The notes: generated from the sequence alone by a model not told the origin. A stretch of 64,000 nt of DNA from Polaribacter sp. MED152 (GCF_000152945.2 NC_020830.1:806001-870000), one strand, 5' to 3'. Counted from the stretch's first letter, positions 43,762-53,984 are shown. Translations and numbers: made by a program.

Positions 43762-44612
43762 AATCTCCAACAAACAATTCGTGTAACCTTATTTCCTTGT
43801 TGCATTGGTATTGTTTTAAATTCTGTAACTCCCAATTTTTGAGAGGAAGCTTTTAAACTTTCTACATTTTCTTTTTTAGAAACCAAACTTGTAAACCATT
43901 TGCTCTTTTTTGGTTGCAAAGAACTTTCATATAAATAGGTATGTAAAAATGCTTTTTCACCTCCAACATACCAAAGTTCGTTATTATTACCAGAAAAATT
44001 ACGAACAGCGTTATTTCCTAAATTTCTACTTTTTCGTTTGTTAGCTCCTTGAGCTTCTTCTGCAGATTTGTAGAACGGAGGATTACACATGGTTGCTGAA
44101 AAGGAATCATCATCTTCTAAAATATCTTTAAGAATATGCTCTTCTTTAAATTGTTGACGTAATTCTATGTTATCAGTAAAATTATTATCATCAATATTAT
44201 CTTGAGCAGTATCTAAAGCATCTAAATCTATATCTGTAGCAACAAAACTCCAGTTGTATTCTGCAACTCCTAATAAAGGATAAATACAGGTTGCACCAGT
44301 ACCAATATCTAAAATCTTAATATTCTTTTCATTGCCCAACAAATCACTTAAATGATGAATATAATCCAATCTTCCTGGTATTGGAGGACATAAATTTTCA
44401 TCTGGAAAATCCCAAACAGAGATGTTTTTGTAAGTAAACAACAAAGCTTTGTTGAGTTCTTTTACAGCCTGTGGATTTGAAAAGTCGATAGTTATTGAAT
44501 TGTATTTATTGGTGATAATAAATTCTTCTAAAATTGGATTTTGTTTTACCAAAACATCAAAATCATATCCTTTATTAAATCTATTGTCTGGATGAAGGCC
44601 TTTATTTTTCAT
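43758..44612 (-). CDS. rlmF: 23S rRNA (adenine-1618 N6) methyltransferase
   Basis: A SAM-dependent methyltransferase of 284 residues matching RlmF, which makes m6A1618 in 23S rRNA. Family marks are LHPDNRFNKGYDF at the start, CPPIPGRLDYIHHLSDLL near residue 71, the SAM loop LDIGTGATCIYPLLG near 100 and the catalytic NPPFYKS near 176. The start abuts or overlaps the bshC stop by one base, so both are in one unit. Confidence 0.92.
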   Translation of the reverse strand: MKNKGLHPDNRFNKGYDFDVLVKQNPILEEFIITNKYNSITIDFSNPQAVKELNKALLFTYKNISVWDFPDENLCPPIPGRLDYIHHLSDLLGNEKNIKILDIGTGATCIYPLLGVAEYNWSFVATDIDLDALDTAQDNIDDNNFTDNIELRQQFKEEHILKDILEDDDSFSATMCNPPFYKSAEEAQGANKRKSRNLGNNAVRNFSGNNNELWYVGGEKAFLHTYLYESSLQPKKSKWFTSLVSKKENVESLKASSQKLGVTEFKTIPMQQGNKVTRIVCWRF

Positions 44613-46204
44613 TAAATTTCTAAGATTGTAAATTCTAAATGCAAAGGGTTTAATTCCTCTTTTAAAATGGTTAAAAATCTAGACCCAAATTCTAAATAAT
44701 AGTTCGAAAAATTTCGTTGACGCTCTTCTAAAGATTCGTTTGGTAATATCTCATTTTGCAATAGCGTAATTCTATCTACCAAATCTTTCTGTCTGCGTTT
44801 TTCTGCTCTGAGTAAACGTTTCTCAAGGTTTTCTAAACCTTTAACTTGCTTTCTTTCCTGAGCATTTACGGCATTTAAAAAAGTAACATCCGTTTTTTTG
44901 GCAACTTCTTTTAAATCTTTAAATTGATTTTTTAAGTATTCAATTTTATCAGAGAAATCAGTTTCAATATCAGTATTTGCTACTACTTTTGCTGAAATTA
45001 AATCAAACTGATTTAAGAAAATTTCCTTTTTAGAAATATTCAATTTTTCTAATTTACCTGCTTGTTTTTCCGAAATAACCTGCACAGAATTTCTTAATAA
45101 TAAAATTGGAAAAGGTATATGTACTTCATTAAAATACCCTTTTAACTCTAGCCAATAAGCCAATTCTCCTCCTCCACCAATATAACATAGATTGGGTAAA
45201 ATTACTTCTTGATATAAAGGTCTCATAATTACGTTAGGAGAAAATGCTAAAGGATTTCTCTCTACCTCCAACAAAATTTCCTCTTTTGTAAAAGAGTATT
45301 CTGTGTTAAGTACCTTAAAAAGTTCATCTTCAAATATAATGCGCTCCCTAAAACCTTCCCCTAAATAAAACAGATTTATTTCTCTAGGATTAACCTGAAT
45401 TTTATAGTTTTTTTCTAATTCATGAATTGATTTAGAAACGGCTTTAAATGATGATTCTTGTTGAAACTCTTGCTTTACAAATGGTGCAAATAAGGTTTTT
45501 AGTTGTGCATCATCTCCATCAACAATAACCAAACCATAAGCTTTAAAGATTTCATTAGCTATAAAACGAGTGGCATCAGCTAAATTATTATGTTCTAAAT
45601 ATCCTTTCGTAAATAAACTTTTTAAATAAATGGCATTTTTAGAATTACCTAAATGCTCAGAAAAAACATCAAAAACGTCTTTTAAACCTTCAGTAGAAAA
45701 CCTGCCTACTGCTCCACCATCTTTTCTATTCCAAGCTACTTTTTTACCATCAAAATTAAAATAATTAATTTCTTCAAAATCATGGTCTTCTGTAGCCATC
45801 CAATAAATAGGAACAAAATTTTTATCAGGAAATTCTTCAGACAGCTGTTCACATAAGTTTATGGTAGAAAATATTTTATATAAGAAATATAAAGGCCCTG
45901 TAAATAGGTTTAATTGATGACCTGTGGTTATTGTAAAAGTGTTCTCCTCTTTCAGTAATTCTATATTCGATTTCGTTTCTTCAGAAACCTGAAACATATC
46001 ATATTGTTCAGTTAATGCTGAAGCTAAAACCTTTCTGTTTTCTACTGGAAATGAGTTTTCTTTTTCTACTAATTGTTTCCTAAATCCTTCTAAATCAGGA
46101 AAATTATTATAAAATGGTTTAAGATTTTCATTTTGCTCTAAATAATGATGCATTATTTCTGAAAAAAAGCCGGTTTCTTGAAAAGGAATGTGTGTTACTT
46201 TCAT
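44612..46204 (-). CDS. bshC: bacillithiol biosynthesis cysteine-adding enzyme
   Basis: A 530-residue BshC, the last enzyme of bacillithiol synthesis, which adds cysteine to GlcN-malate. The core signature is TGHQLNLFTGPLYFLYKI near residue 97. Others are YWMATEDHDFEEIN near 130 and the C-terminal coiled-coil region (about 400-500). It implies bacillithiol as a low-molecular-weight thiol in this cell. It is followed by rlmF. No other bsh gene is in the window. Confidence 0.93.
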   Translation of the reverse strand: MKVTHIPFQETGFFSEIMHHYLEQNENLKPFYNNFPDLEGFRKQLVEKENSFPVENRKVLASALTEQYDMFQVSEETKSNIELLKEENTFTITTGHQLNLFTGPLYFLYKIFSTINLCEQLSEEFPDKNFVPIYWMATEDHDFEEINYFNFDGKKVAWNRKDGGAVGRFSTEGLKDVFDVFSEHLGNSKNAIYLKSLFTKGYLEHNNLADATRFIANEIFKAYGLVIVDGDDAQLKTLFAPFVKQEFQQESSFKAVSKSIHELEKNYKIQVNPREINLFYLGEGFRERIIFEDELFKVLNTEYSFTKEEILLEVERNPLAFSPNVIMRPLYQEVILPNLCYIGGGGELAYWLELKGYFNEVHIPFPILLLRNSVQVISEKQAGKLEKLNISKKEIFLNQFDLISAKVVANTDIETDFSDKIEYLKNQFKDLKEVAKKTDVTFLNAVNAQERKQVKGLENLEKRLLRAEKRRQKDLVDRITLLQNEILPNESLEERQRNFSNYYLEFGSRFLTILKEELNPLHLEFTILEI

Positions 46205-46378
46205 AATTAATAACGCCTTTTATTGCAACACTCAGAATCTAAAATAGAAATCATATAGTTTGGTTAAATTTTCGATAAAAATACAACTATTTTAAGCGAT
46301 GTTAAAAATTGTAAAACGCTCTAACATATTTTTAACTTCATCAGGAAAAGGTCACTACAATTAGTAAATTATATTGCT

Positions 46379-46386
46379 TACATTTG
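46379..46386 (+). promoter_or_regulatory. putative -7 box TACATTTG
   Basis: It matches TAnnTTTG and lies 22 nt before the ATG at 46408. It overlaps the TTG at 46384, which therefore cannot be the real start. Confidence 0.5.
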
Positions 46387-46407
46387 GAGAAATTCAAATT
46401 TAAATTC

Positions 46408-48882
46408 ATGAAAATTAAGGCGTTTTTCTTTTTATTTTTAATCTCATCAATTTCAGTTTTTGCACAATCAGTAAAATCTCCAGCAGAATACTTAGGTTAT
46501 GAAATTGGTAGTAGATTTACAAGACATCATCAAGTTGTAGATTACTTTAAATATGTAAGTAACACATTGTCAAATGTTAAATTAGAAAAATATGGTGAAA
46601 CCAATGAACATAGAGAGTTGTATGTTACCTATATCTCATCTCAAGAAAATATCAATAATTTAGAAACGATTAGAAAACAAAATTTATCTCAAACTAAAAA
46701 TAGCAATGCTAGTTCTAGTGATAAAGCTATTGTTTGGCTGAGTTATAACGTGCATGGAAATGAGGCCTCAAGTACTGAAGCTTCTATGTTAACACTTTTT
46801 GATTTAGTAACAAATAAGAAAGAATGGTTAGAAAATACTGTTGTTATTATAGATCCTTGTATAAATCCTGATGGAAGAGATCGTTATGTAAATTGGTACA
46901 ATCAAGTAAAAAGTACTCCTTTTGATATTGGGCAAGATGCCAAAGAACACCATGAACCATGGCCTGGAGGAAGACCAAATCATTATTTATTTGATTTAAA
47001 TAGAGATTGGGCTTGGGCTACACAAGTAGAAAGTCAGCAAAGAGTTAAAATTTATAATAAATGGATGCCTCATATTCATGTAGATTTTCATGAACAAGGT
47101 ATAAATAATCCTTATTATTTTGCGCCAGCAGCAGAACCATTTCATGAAATTATTACAGATTGGCAGCGTGATTTTCAAACCCAAATAGGAAAAAATCATG
47201 CTAAATATTTTGATAAAGAAGGTTGGTTATATTTTACTAAAGAGAGTTTTGATTTGTTATACCCAAGTTATGGAGATACCTACCCTACTTTTATGGGCGC
47301 AATTGGTATGACATATGAACAAGCTGGTCATGGAAGAGCTGGGTTGGGTATTGAGACAGATGAAGGTGAGGTATTAACTCTAAAAGATAGAGCCATTCAT
47401 CATAAAACGACAGGATTATCTACTGTTGAAATAGCATCTAAAAATGCCGAAAAATTAAATATTGAGTTTAAAAAATACTTTAATAATGATAATGTAAAGT
47501 ATAAAAGCTTTTTAATTAAGAATGAAAATCAGGATAAAATTAATCGCTTAAAATTACTATTAGATAAACACGAAATTAGTTACGAAACTGCTAAAGGAGG
47601 TACTGTAAAAGGGTATGACTTTTCAACACAAAAAGAAGCTAAATTTAATGCTTCTAATAACGATTTGGTAATCCATACAGATCAACCAAAAGGAAAGATG
47701 GTTAATGTACTTTTTGAACCTTCAGCAAAGTTGGTAGATTCTTTAACTTACGATATTACTGCTTGGTCATTACCTTATGCTCATGGTTTTAATGCAATTG
47801 CATCTAAATCAAAATTAGCCTCAAACACTTATAATGATAAAGATTTTACACCTAATAATACTATTGATAAAAATGCTTATGCCTTTATTTTTAAATGGAA
47901 TAGCTTAAATGACGCTACTTTTTTGGCAGATTTATTACAGCATAATATTATACCTCGTTTTTCTGAAAAACCATTTACTACAAGCGGAAAATCGTTTGAA
48001 AGAGGAACAATAATCGTATTAAAAAATGATAATAGAAATTCTAATTTTGCTGACAATCTTATAAATATTGCTAATAAGCATAAAAGACAAGTTACTACAA
48101 CATCAACAGGTTTTTCTGATGCTGGAGTAGATTTTGGTTCTTATTCTGTAAAACCAATCAATAAACAAAAAGTTGCTTTGCTTTCTGGTGAAGGCACATC
48201 TTCTTTAAGCTTTGGTGAAATTTGGCACTTTTTCGAAACAGAGTTAAAATACCCTTTAGTCATTATAGATTCAGATTATTTTGGAAGAACAGATTTCTCG
48301 AATTACGACGTTATTATACTTCCTAATGGATATTATAATAGTATTTTAAATAAATCTACTTTAGATAAATTAACTTCTTTTGCCAGATCTGGAGGTACAG
48401 TTATAGCAATAGGAAGTGCATTAAATAGTTTTGCTGATAAAAAAGGATTTAGCTTAACCAGAAAAAAACTTGAAGATAAAAAAGACAATAATCTATTGCC
48501 TTATGCAGCTCAAGAAAGAAATAATGTAGAAAATTTAATTACGGGAGCAATCTTTAAAAGTACCATAGACACTACGCATCCTTTAGGGTTTGGTTACAAG
48601 AGTGATTACTTTTCTTTAAAATTAAGTGGTAGTACTTTTAACTATTTAAATTCTGGCGTTAATGTTGGTTATTTTGATAAAAATGCCACAAATGTTTCCG
48701 GATTTGCTGGTAAAACAGCCTTGAAGAATGTACCTGAATCACTTTTATTTGGAGTAGATGAAAAAGGCAGAGGAAGTTTTGTATATATGGTTGACAACCC
48801 TTTATTTAGGTCTTTTTGGGATAATGGAAAGTTATTCTTAGCAAACGCCGTTTTTCTCTTAAATTCAGATCAATTAAAATAA
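46408..48882 (+). CDS. M14-family zinc carboxypeptidase, secreted
   Basis: An 824-residue exported metallopeptidase with a signal peptide (about 1-20, ending SVFAQS). The zinc motif HGNE (His 116, Glu 119) is followed by DPCINPDGRDRY near 153, a third ligand candidate in HVDFHEQG near 220, and the general-base Glu in TYEQAGHGRAG near 305. After residue 400 a second part carries a DJ-1/GATase-like stretch (KVALLSGEGTSSLSFGE near 587). The start at 46408 was chosen because of the promoter box and the signal peptide. Confidence 0.88.
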   Translation: MKIKAFFFLFLISSISVFAQSVKSPAEYLGYEIGSRFTRHHQVVDYFKYVSNTLSNVKLEKYGETNEHRELYVTYISSQENINNLETIRKQNLSQTKNSNASSSDKAIVWLSYNVHGNEASSTEASMLTLFDLVTNKKEWLENTVVIIDPCINPDGRDRYVNWYNQVKSTPFDIGQDAKEHHEPWPGGRPNHYLFDLNRDWAWATQVESQQRVKIYNKWMPHIHVDFHEQGINNPYYFAPAAEPFHEIITDWQRDFQTQIGKNHAKYFDKEGWLYFTKESFDLLYPSYGDTYPTFMGAIGMTYEQAGHGRAGLGIETDEGEVLTLKDRAIHHKTTGLSTVEIASKNAEKLNIEFKKYFNNDNVKYKSFLIKNENQDKINRLKLLLDKHEISYETAKGGTVKGYDFSTQKEAKFNASNNDLVIHTDQPKGKMVNVLFEPSAKLVDSLTYDITAWSLPYAHGFNAIASKSKLASNTYNDKDFTPNNTIDKNAYAFIFKWNSLNDATFLADLLQHNIIPRFSEKPFTTSGKSFERGTIIVLKNDNRNSNFADNLINIANKHKRQVTTTSTGFSDAGVDFGSYSVKPINKQKVALLSGEGTSSLSFGEIWHFFETELKYPLVIIDSDYFGRTDFSNYDVIILPNGYYNSILNKSTLDKLTSFARSGGTVIAIGSALNSFADKKGFSLTRKKLEDKKDNNLLPYAAQERNNVENLITGAIFKSTIDTTHPLGFGYKSDYFSLKLSGSTFNYLNSGVNVGYFDKNATNVSGFAGKTALKNVPESLLFGVDEKGRGSFVYMVDNPLFRSFWDNGKLFLANAVFLLNSDQLK

Positions 48883-48884
48883 AT

Positions 48885-48917
48885 AAAAAACCACTCTTAA
48901 TTTGAGTGGTTTTTTTT
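48885..48917. terminator. intrinsic terminator after the peptidase gene
   Basis: Stem AACCACTC/GAGTGGTT with a TTAATTT loop, A-run before and eight T after. It lies between the convergent peptidase and rimO genes. Confidence 0.88.
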
Positions 48918-48922
48918 ACTGT

Positions 48923-50278
48923 TTATTTTGTTCTTTTTTGATGCAAAGGTTGTGGTTTTTCTTGCTTCTTAACAGGTGTTCCATACAAATCATAATCTCC
49001 TGCTTCATAAATCTCTACATCTATAAATTCACCAATTTTAATATAATGCTCTCTAGCATCAACCAAAACATCATTATCTACATCTGGTGAATCAGATTCT
49101 GTACGTCCGTAAAAATATTCGCCATCTTTTCTATCAAACAAACATCTAAATGTTTTGCCTACTTTTTGTTGATTCAATTCCCACGAAATTTGAGATTGAA
49201 CTTCCATAATTTCATTTACTCTTTTAAACTTTACCTCTGCAGGAACATCATCTTCCAATACATAAGCCCCAGTATTTTCTTCATGCGAATACTCAAATGC
49301 ACCAAGTCTTTCAAAACGCATTTCTTCTACCCAATCTTTTAACTCTTGAAACATTTCTTCAGTTTCACCAGGATAACCTACAATAAGGGTAGTTCTGATT
49401 GCCATTTCTGGAACTGCTTCTCTAAATTTATGGATTAAAGCTGTTGTTTTTTCATGAGTTGTACCTCTTTTCATAGATTTTAACAACTCTGTATTGATGT
49501 GTTGTAAAGGTATATCTAGATAGTTACATACTTTAGGTTCACGTTTCATAACTTCTAAAACATCCATTGGAAAACCTGTAGGAAAAGCATAATGCATTCT
49601 AATCCATTCTATACCATCTACTTTTACAAGGGCTTCTAACAATTCAGCTAATGCACGTTTTTTATAGATATCTAAACCATAATAAGTTAAATCTTGTGCT
49701 ATAAGCATAATTTCTTTAATTCCTTTTTCTGCTAATTTTGTAGCTTCAGTAACTAAATCTTCAATTGGAGTAGATCTATGTTTGCCACGCATTAAAGGAA
49801 TTGCACAAAAAGAGCAAGGCCTATTACAACCTTCTGCTATTTTTAAATAGGCATAATGTTTTGGAGTAGTCGTTAAACGTTCACCAATTAACTCATGCTT
49901 ATAATCTGCTTCTAAAACCTTTAATAAATTGGGTAAATCATGAGTACCAAAATATTGATCTACATTCGGAATTTCTGCTTCTAAATCTGGTTTATATCGC
50001 TCACTTAAACAACCAGAAACAAAGACTTTATCAACTTCACCAGCCTCTTTTCTTTTTGCATAATGCAAAATAGTATCTATAGATTCTTCTTTTGCCTTAC
50101 CTATAAATCCACAAGTATTAATAACCACAATGTTTCCATCATCATTTACATCTTCATGAACCACGTTTTTACCATTGGCCTTTAATTGTCCCATTAAAAC
50201 TTCACTATCGTAAACGTTTTTAGAACATCCTAAAGTAACTACGTTAATTTTATTTTTCTTGATGGTTTTTGTACGCAT
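48923..50278 (-). CDS. rimO: ribosomal protein S12 methylthiotransferase
   Basis: Radical SAM enzyme that methylthiolates an Asp of ribosomal protein S12. The N-terminal MTTase domain has LGCSKNVYDSE near residue 17. The radical SAM core has CNRPCSFCAIPLMRGKHRS near 150, and a C-terminal TRAM domain begins near 370. The RimO-specific lengths (451) and VTLGCSKN start distinguish it from MiaB. It has its own -7 box upstream. Confidence 0.95.
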   Translation of the reverse strand: MRTKTIKKNKINVVTLGCSKNVYDSEVLMGQLKANGKNVVHEDVNDDGNIVVINTCGFIGKAKEESIDTILHYAKRKEAGEVDKVFVSGCLSERYKPDLEAEIPNVDQYFGTHDLPNLLKVLEADYKHELIGERLTTTPKHYAYLKIAEGCNRPCSFCAIPLMRGKHRSTPIEDLVTEATKLAEKGIKEIMLIAQDLTYYGLDIYKKRALAELLEALVKVDGIEWIRMHYAFPTGFPMDVLEVMKREPKVCNYLDIPLQHINTELLKSMKRGTTHEKTTALIHKFREAVPEMAIRTTLIVGYPGETEEMFQELKDWVEEMRFERLGAFEYSHEENTGAYVLEDDVPAEVKFKRVNEIMEVQSQISWELNQQKVGKTFRCLFDRKDGEYFYGRTESDSPDVDNDVLVDAREHYIKIGEFIDVEIYEAGDYDLYGTPVKKQEKPQPLHQKRTK

Positions 50279-50300
50279 TCCATTTTTATTTAAGCGAGTG

Positions 50301-50308
50301 CAAAAATA
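50301..50308 (-). promoter_or_regulatory. putative rimO -7 box
   Basis: The minus strand reads TATTTTTG, a perfect TAnnTTTG, 23 nt before the rimO ATG. Confidence 0.5.
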
Positions 50309-50335
50309 GTACTTTTTAAATGATTGATATTCTTT

Positions 50336-51982
50336 CTATTGATAGTTTTTAGGCATTTTTCTAGCTTTTGTTAATTGCTCAAAAGCATAGCCTAATTCTA
50401 ATAAATTTCTTTCCTCAAAAGGTTTACCCACAAAGGTTAAACTTATTGGTTCTCCAGAAGTTTTATACCCCATAGGAACAGTTAAAGTAGGATGAAATGA
50501 AACAGCTGCAATACCTGAATGATAATTGTTAATAGATAAAATAGCATCTAAATCCTCACTCTCTAAGGCTTGTAAATACTTATTTGCTTCTGTCTTTAGA
50601 TTTTCTTTAATGACTTCTAATTCTGCAATTGTGGTTTGATCTCTTTCTATACCTTCAAAAAGTTGCTGCCCATAAGGAGCTCTTAATAAAGAATCTTTTT
50701 TATTAAACTCAATTACATCTTTTACATTTTTAATGAATAATGATTTATCTGCATTTTCTGATAAATATTTAGGTAAATCATACTTCATATCAATATTCAA
50801 TAAAGTCACAAATCCGTTAAATGAAATTTCAGGTGGCGTAATTTCTACTATCTCTACACCCACTTTTCTCATTTTCTCAATATTCAAAGCATAAATTGAA
50901 TCTGTTAATAATGGTTTAAAAACACCTATTCTTTTACCCTTAAAACTATTTCGAAATCCGTTTTGAACATACTCTTCATCAATTTCTTTGGATTTGCTAT
51001 CATTTTGATCAAAGCCTCTCATTGCATTCATAAAGATGGCATTATCAATTACATTCTTGGTCATTGGTCCAGGCGTATCTAAAGTGCTAGAAATAGGCAC
51101 AATTCCTGTTCTACTCAAAACACCAATGGTAGGTTTTAAACCTACTACAGAATTCTGACTTGAAGGTGATGTAATAGATCCTGATGTTTCTGTACCCACA
51201 GCTGCTACTGCAAAATTTGCGGCTACAGCTACTCCACTTCCAGAAGAACTTCCTCCAGTTTCAAATTCAGCTCTTCCATAAGGATTTAAGGTTTGTCCAC
51301 CAATGGCTGAATAACCTAAAGGACACCCAGAACAAAAGAAATAAGCCCATTCACTTAAGTTTACTTTACCTAAAATAAGGGCTCCATTGGCTCTTAGTTT
51401 TTCAACTATAAAAGCATCACTTTTCGAATAATTTCTTTGCAAAGCCAATGCACCAGCAGTGGTAGGCATTTCTTTTGTATTAATATTATCCTTTAATAAA
51501 ACAGGCATACCATACATAGAAAATTCTGAAACGTTCGATTTATTTGCATCCTTTTCTCTAGCCTCTTTTAAGACATTAGGATTTAAAGCTATAATTGAAT
51601 TTAAAGATAAAGTAGAATCACTTTCGAACTTTCTAATTCTATATAAATAAAAAATTGTTAATTTTTCATAAGATAAAGTACCATCTTTTACATGACGTTG
51701 TAAAGTGGGAATATCTTGCTCCAAAATAAGAGGTTTCAAATTATTATATTCTTCATCAGAAAATTTCTTTAATTCAGACTGAAATGGTTTATAAACTTCA
51801 TTCATATCTAAAACTTTAGATTGAAAAAGTTTAAATTTCATTCTGCCATTTTTATGATTTCGCTGAGCTTCTAAAGCAGCAGTTTCATCATACTTTTTAA
51901 ATTGAAACTCAGTTTCATTTTCCTGGTTCTTACAAGAGATTAAAACCAGTGAAGCAAATAGAAATAAAAGTGATTTTTTCAT
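50336..51982 (-). CDS. amidase-signature-family lipoprotein
   Basis: A 548-residue exported amidase. The lipoprotein signal is MKKSLLFLFASLVLISC, which sets the start at 51982 rather than 52015. The amidase-signature triad is recognisable: Lys in PVLLKDNINTK, the Gly/Ser loop in GGSSSGSGVAVA, and the nucleophile Ser in TETSGSITSPSSQN. It hydrolyses an amide in the periplasm; peptides or amino-acid amides are possible substrates. It lies between ftsY and rimO on the same strand. Confidence 0.88.
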   Translation of the reverse strand: MKKSLLFLFASLVLISCKNQENETEFQFKKYDETAALEAQRNHKNGRMKFKLFQSKVLDMNEVYKPFQSELKKFSDEEYNNLKPLILEQDIPTLQRHVKDGTLSYEKLTIFYLYRIRKFESDSTLSLNSIIALNPNVLKEAREKDANKSNVSEFSMYGMPVLLKDNINTKEMPTTAGALALQRNYSKSDAFIVEKLRANGALILGKVNLSEWAYFFCSGCPLGYSAIGGQTLNPYGRAEFETGGSSSGSGVAVAANFAVAAVGTETSGSITSPSSQNSVVGLKPTIGVLSRTGIVPISSTLDTPGPMTKNVIDNAIFMNAMRGFDQNDSKSKEIDEEYVQNGFRNSFKGKRIGVFKPLLTDSIYALNIEKMRKVGVEIVEITPPEISFNGFVTLLNIDMKYDLPKYLSENADKSLFIKNVKDVIEFNKKDSLLRAPYGQQLFEGIERDQTTIAELEVIKENLKTEANKYLQALESEDLDAILSINNYHSGIAAVSFHPTLTVPMGYKTSGEPISLTFVGKPFEERNLLELGYAFEQLTKARKMPKNYQ

Positions 51983-52012
51983 TAGAGTAAATTTATAGTC
52001 AAATATAAGAAA

Positions 52013-52046
52013 CAAAAAACACCTTTTATGAAAAACATAAAAGGTG
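52013..52046 (-). terminator. ftsY terminator
   Basis: Stem CACCTTTTATG/CATAAAAGGTG, eleven pairs with an AAAAA loop; the minus strand continues with TTTTTTG. It separates ftsY from the amidase gene. Confidence 0.85.
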
Positions 52047-52072
52047 CCTTTATAATTTTAAGAAGTAAGCTT

Positions 52073-53044
52073 TTATTTAAAGAAAGAATCTACAAACTCT
52101 ACTTTATTAAAAACTTGTAAATCATCTATACCTTCGCCTACTCCAATATATTTTACAGGAATCTGAAATTGGTCTGATATACCAATAACAACTCCACCTT
52201 TTGCTGTACCATCTAATTTGGTAACTGCTAAACTAGTAACTTCTGTAGCTTTAGTAAACTGTTTGGCTTGCTCAAATGCATTTTGCCCTGTAGAACCATC
52301 TAAAACCAATAAAACATCATGAGGTGCATCAGAGACCACCTTCTGCATCACACGTTTTATCTTTGTTAACTCGTTCATTAAATTTACTTTATTGTGTAAA
52401 CGACCTGCAGTGTCTATAATAACAACATCTGCATCTTGTTTAACTGCAGATGTTAAAGTATCAAATGCTACAGATGCAGGATCTGAACCCATTTCTTGAC
52501 GAATTATTGGCACATCTGTTCTGTCTGCCCACACTTGTAATTGATCTATAGCTGCTGCTCTAAAAGTATCTGCAGCACCTAAAACAACTTTTAAACCTTG
52601 TTTTTTAAATTGACTTGCCAATTTACCAATAGTAGTAGTTTTACCTACACCATTTACACCCACTACCATCAAAACATAAGGCATTTTCTTACCCTCTTTT
52701 TTAGGGATTTCAGGTATGGTAAAATCGGTTTCGTTACCAACGTTTGTTTCAGAAAGCAAACCTGCTATTTCTTCACGAAGAATTGCATTTAACTCATCTG
52801 TACCTACATACTTATCTTTAGCAACTCTAGCTTCGATTCTGTCAATAACTTTTAAAGTGGTATTTACACCAACATCAGAAGCTACTAAAACCTCTTCTAA
52901 ATTATCTAAAACATCATCATCTACTTTAGATTTACCAGCAACAGCTTTAGATAGTTTACCAAAGAAACTTTCTTTAGTTTTTTCTAAACCTTTGTCTAAA
53001 GTTTCTTTTTTCTCTTTTGAAAATATATTTTTAAAAAAACTCAT
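52073..53044 (-). CDS. ftsY: signal recognition particle receptor
   Basis: SRP-type GTPase that receives ribosome-nascent chains at the inner membrane. The short N-region (about 1-40) is followed by the N domain and the NG GTPase core with G1 VGVNGVGKTTTIGKLA near residue 125, TFRAAAIDQLQ near 158, G3 DTAGRLHNK near 205 and TKLDGTAKGG near 265. The start at 53044 (MSFFKNIF) was preferred to 53068, which adds eight unrelated residues. It follows the ribosomal protein operon rpmB-rpmG-DUF4295. Confidence 0.95.
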   Translation of the reverse strand: MSFFKNIFSKEKKETLDKGLEKTKESFFGKLSKAVAGKSKVDDDVLDNLEEVLVASDVGVNTTLKVIDRIEARVAKDKYVGTDELNAILREEIAGLLSETNVGNETDFTIPEIPKKEGKKMPYVLMVVGVNGVGKTTTIGKLASQFKKQGLKVVLGAADTFRAAAIDQLQVWADRTDVPIIRQEMGSDPASVAFDTLTSAVKQDADVVIIDTAGRLHNKVNLMNELTKIKRVMQKVVSDAPHDVLLVLDGSTGQNAFEQAKQFTKATEVTSLAVTKLDGTAKGGVVIGISDQFQIPVKYIGVGEGIDDLQVFNKVEFVDSFFK

Positions 53045-53190
53045 ATCTTTTATTGATTTAAATATCAAGAATTAAAAAATATTGATATCTAATTTATTGT
53101 TGCTGTAATTGCTTATTAGACTGTTTCAAATATTTGATTCACAATCATACACAAAATACAGTGTATAAAAATACGTAATTATAAGGCATA

Positions 53191-53224
53191 AAAAAAACTA
53201 CTTTCTATTTCTAAAAAGTAGTTT
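53191..53224 (-). terminator. terminator of the rpmB-rpmG-DUF4295 unit
   Basis: Stem AAACTACTTT/AAAGTAGTTT; the minus strand continues with eight T. It stands between the DUF4295 gene and ftsY. Confidence 0.85.
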
Positions 53225-53244
53225 CTAAATTATATATAAGTTGA

Positions 53245-53397
53245 TTATTTTTTTGCTAAAAATTTATCAACTTCTGAAGGATCCATAATTGCTTCAACAA
53301 ACATGTAAGCTCCTGTTTTTGGAGACTTTACCATTTTTATTGCTTTACTTAATCTTTTTGATCCTGTTTGTAACGATGCTACTGATTTCTTTGCCAT
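53245..53397 (-). CDS. DUF4295 small basic protein
   Basis: A 50-residue Lys-rich protein translated MAKKSVASLQTG...SEVDKFLAKK, the DUF4295 family found beside rpmG and ftsY in Bacteroidetes. It is probably ribosome-associated, though no function has been shown. It follows rpmG by about 50 nt on the same strand. Confidence 0.85.
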   Translation of the reverse strand: MAKKSVASLQTGSKRLSKAIKMVKSPKTGAYMFVEAIMDPSEVDKFLAKK

Positions 53398-53450
53398 GTT
53401 AAAATGTTTTTAATCTATGTGCTCTATTCTGAGTTCTAGATTGTTTAGAA

Positions 53451-53633
53451 TTACTTAATTTCTTTGTGAACAGTCATTTTCTTTAAGATAGGATTAAATT
53501 TCTTAATCTCTAATCTATCTGGAGTGTTCTTTTTGTTCTTTGTAGTAATGTATCTAGAAGTACCTGCTTGACCAGATGCTTTGTGCTCTGTGCACTCTAA
53601 AATTACTTGAACTCTGTTTCCTTTTTTTGCCAT
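53451..53633 (-). CDS. rpmG: 50S ribosomal protein L33
   Basis: A 60-residue L33 ([18 protein letters not shown]...). Only one Cys is present, so it is a zinc-free type. It lies 30 nt after rpmB in the same operon. Confidence 0.95.
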   Translation of the reverse strand: MAKKGNRVQVILECTEHKASGQAGTSRYITTKNKKNTPDRLEIKKFNPILKKMTVHKEIK

Positions 53634-53663
53634 CTCTGTATAATTTTATTAGCTAGAACCTAA

Positions 53664-53903
53664 TTATTTTGTTAAAAATCCGTTAGCTCTTGCTTCTTTG
53701 ATAACTGCAGAAATTCCTTTCTTGTTAATATTTTTTAAAGCAGACGCAGATACTTTTAAAGTTACCCATTTATCTTCTTCTGGAATATAAAAACGCTTGG
53801 TCATTAAATTAGCGTCAAATGTTCTTTTAGTTCTATTTAATGCTTTAGAAACATTGTTTCCAACCATTGCTTTTTTTCCTGTTAATTCACAAACTCTAGA
53901 CAT
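53664..53903 (-). CDS. rpmB: 50S ribosomal protein L28
   Basis: A 79-residue L28 with the family start MSRVCELTGKKAMVGNNVS and ALNRTKRTFDANL. The zinc CxxC pair is absent. It is the first gene of the unit behind a perfect -7 box. Confidence 0.95.
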   Translation of the reverse strand: MSRVCELTGKKAMVGNNVSKALNRTKRTFDANLMTKRFYIPEEDKWVTLKVSASALKNINKKGISAVIKEARANGFLTK

Positions 53904-53943
53904 CTTCTTAGACAGTTTTATAGTGTTATCTCTAAACGAGGTG

Positions 53944-53951
53944 CAAATCTA
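53944..53951 (-). promoter_or_regulatory. putative rpmB -7 box TAGATTTG
   Basis: The minus strand reads TAGATTTG, matching TAnnTTTG, 40 nt before the rpmB ATG. Confidence 0.5.
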
Positions 53952-53984
53952 CAAATAAATCTAATTCTGAACAAAACAATTTTG

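Noticed and set aside
46384..46407. TTG start of the M14 peptidase at 46384
   Set aside because: The codon lies inside the TACATTTG box; the ATG at 46408 gives a proper signal peptide.
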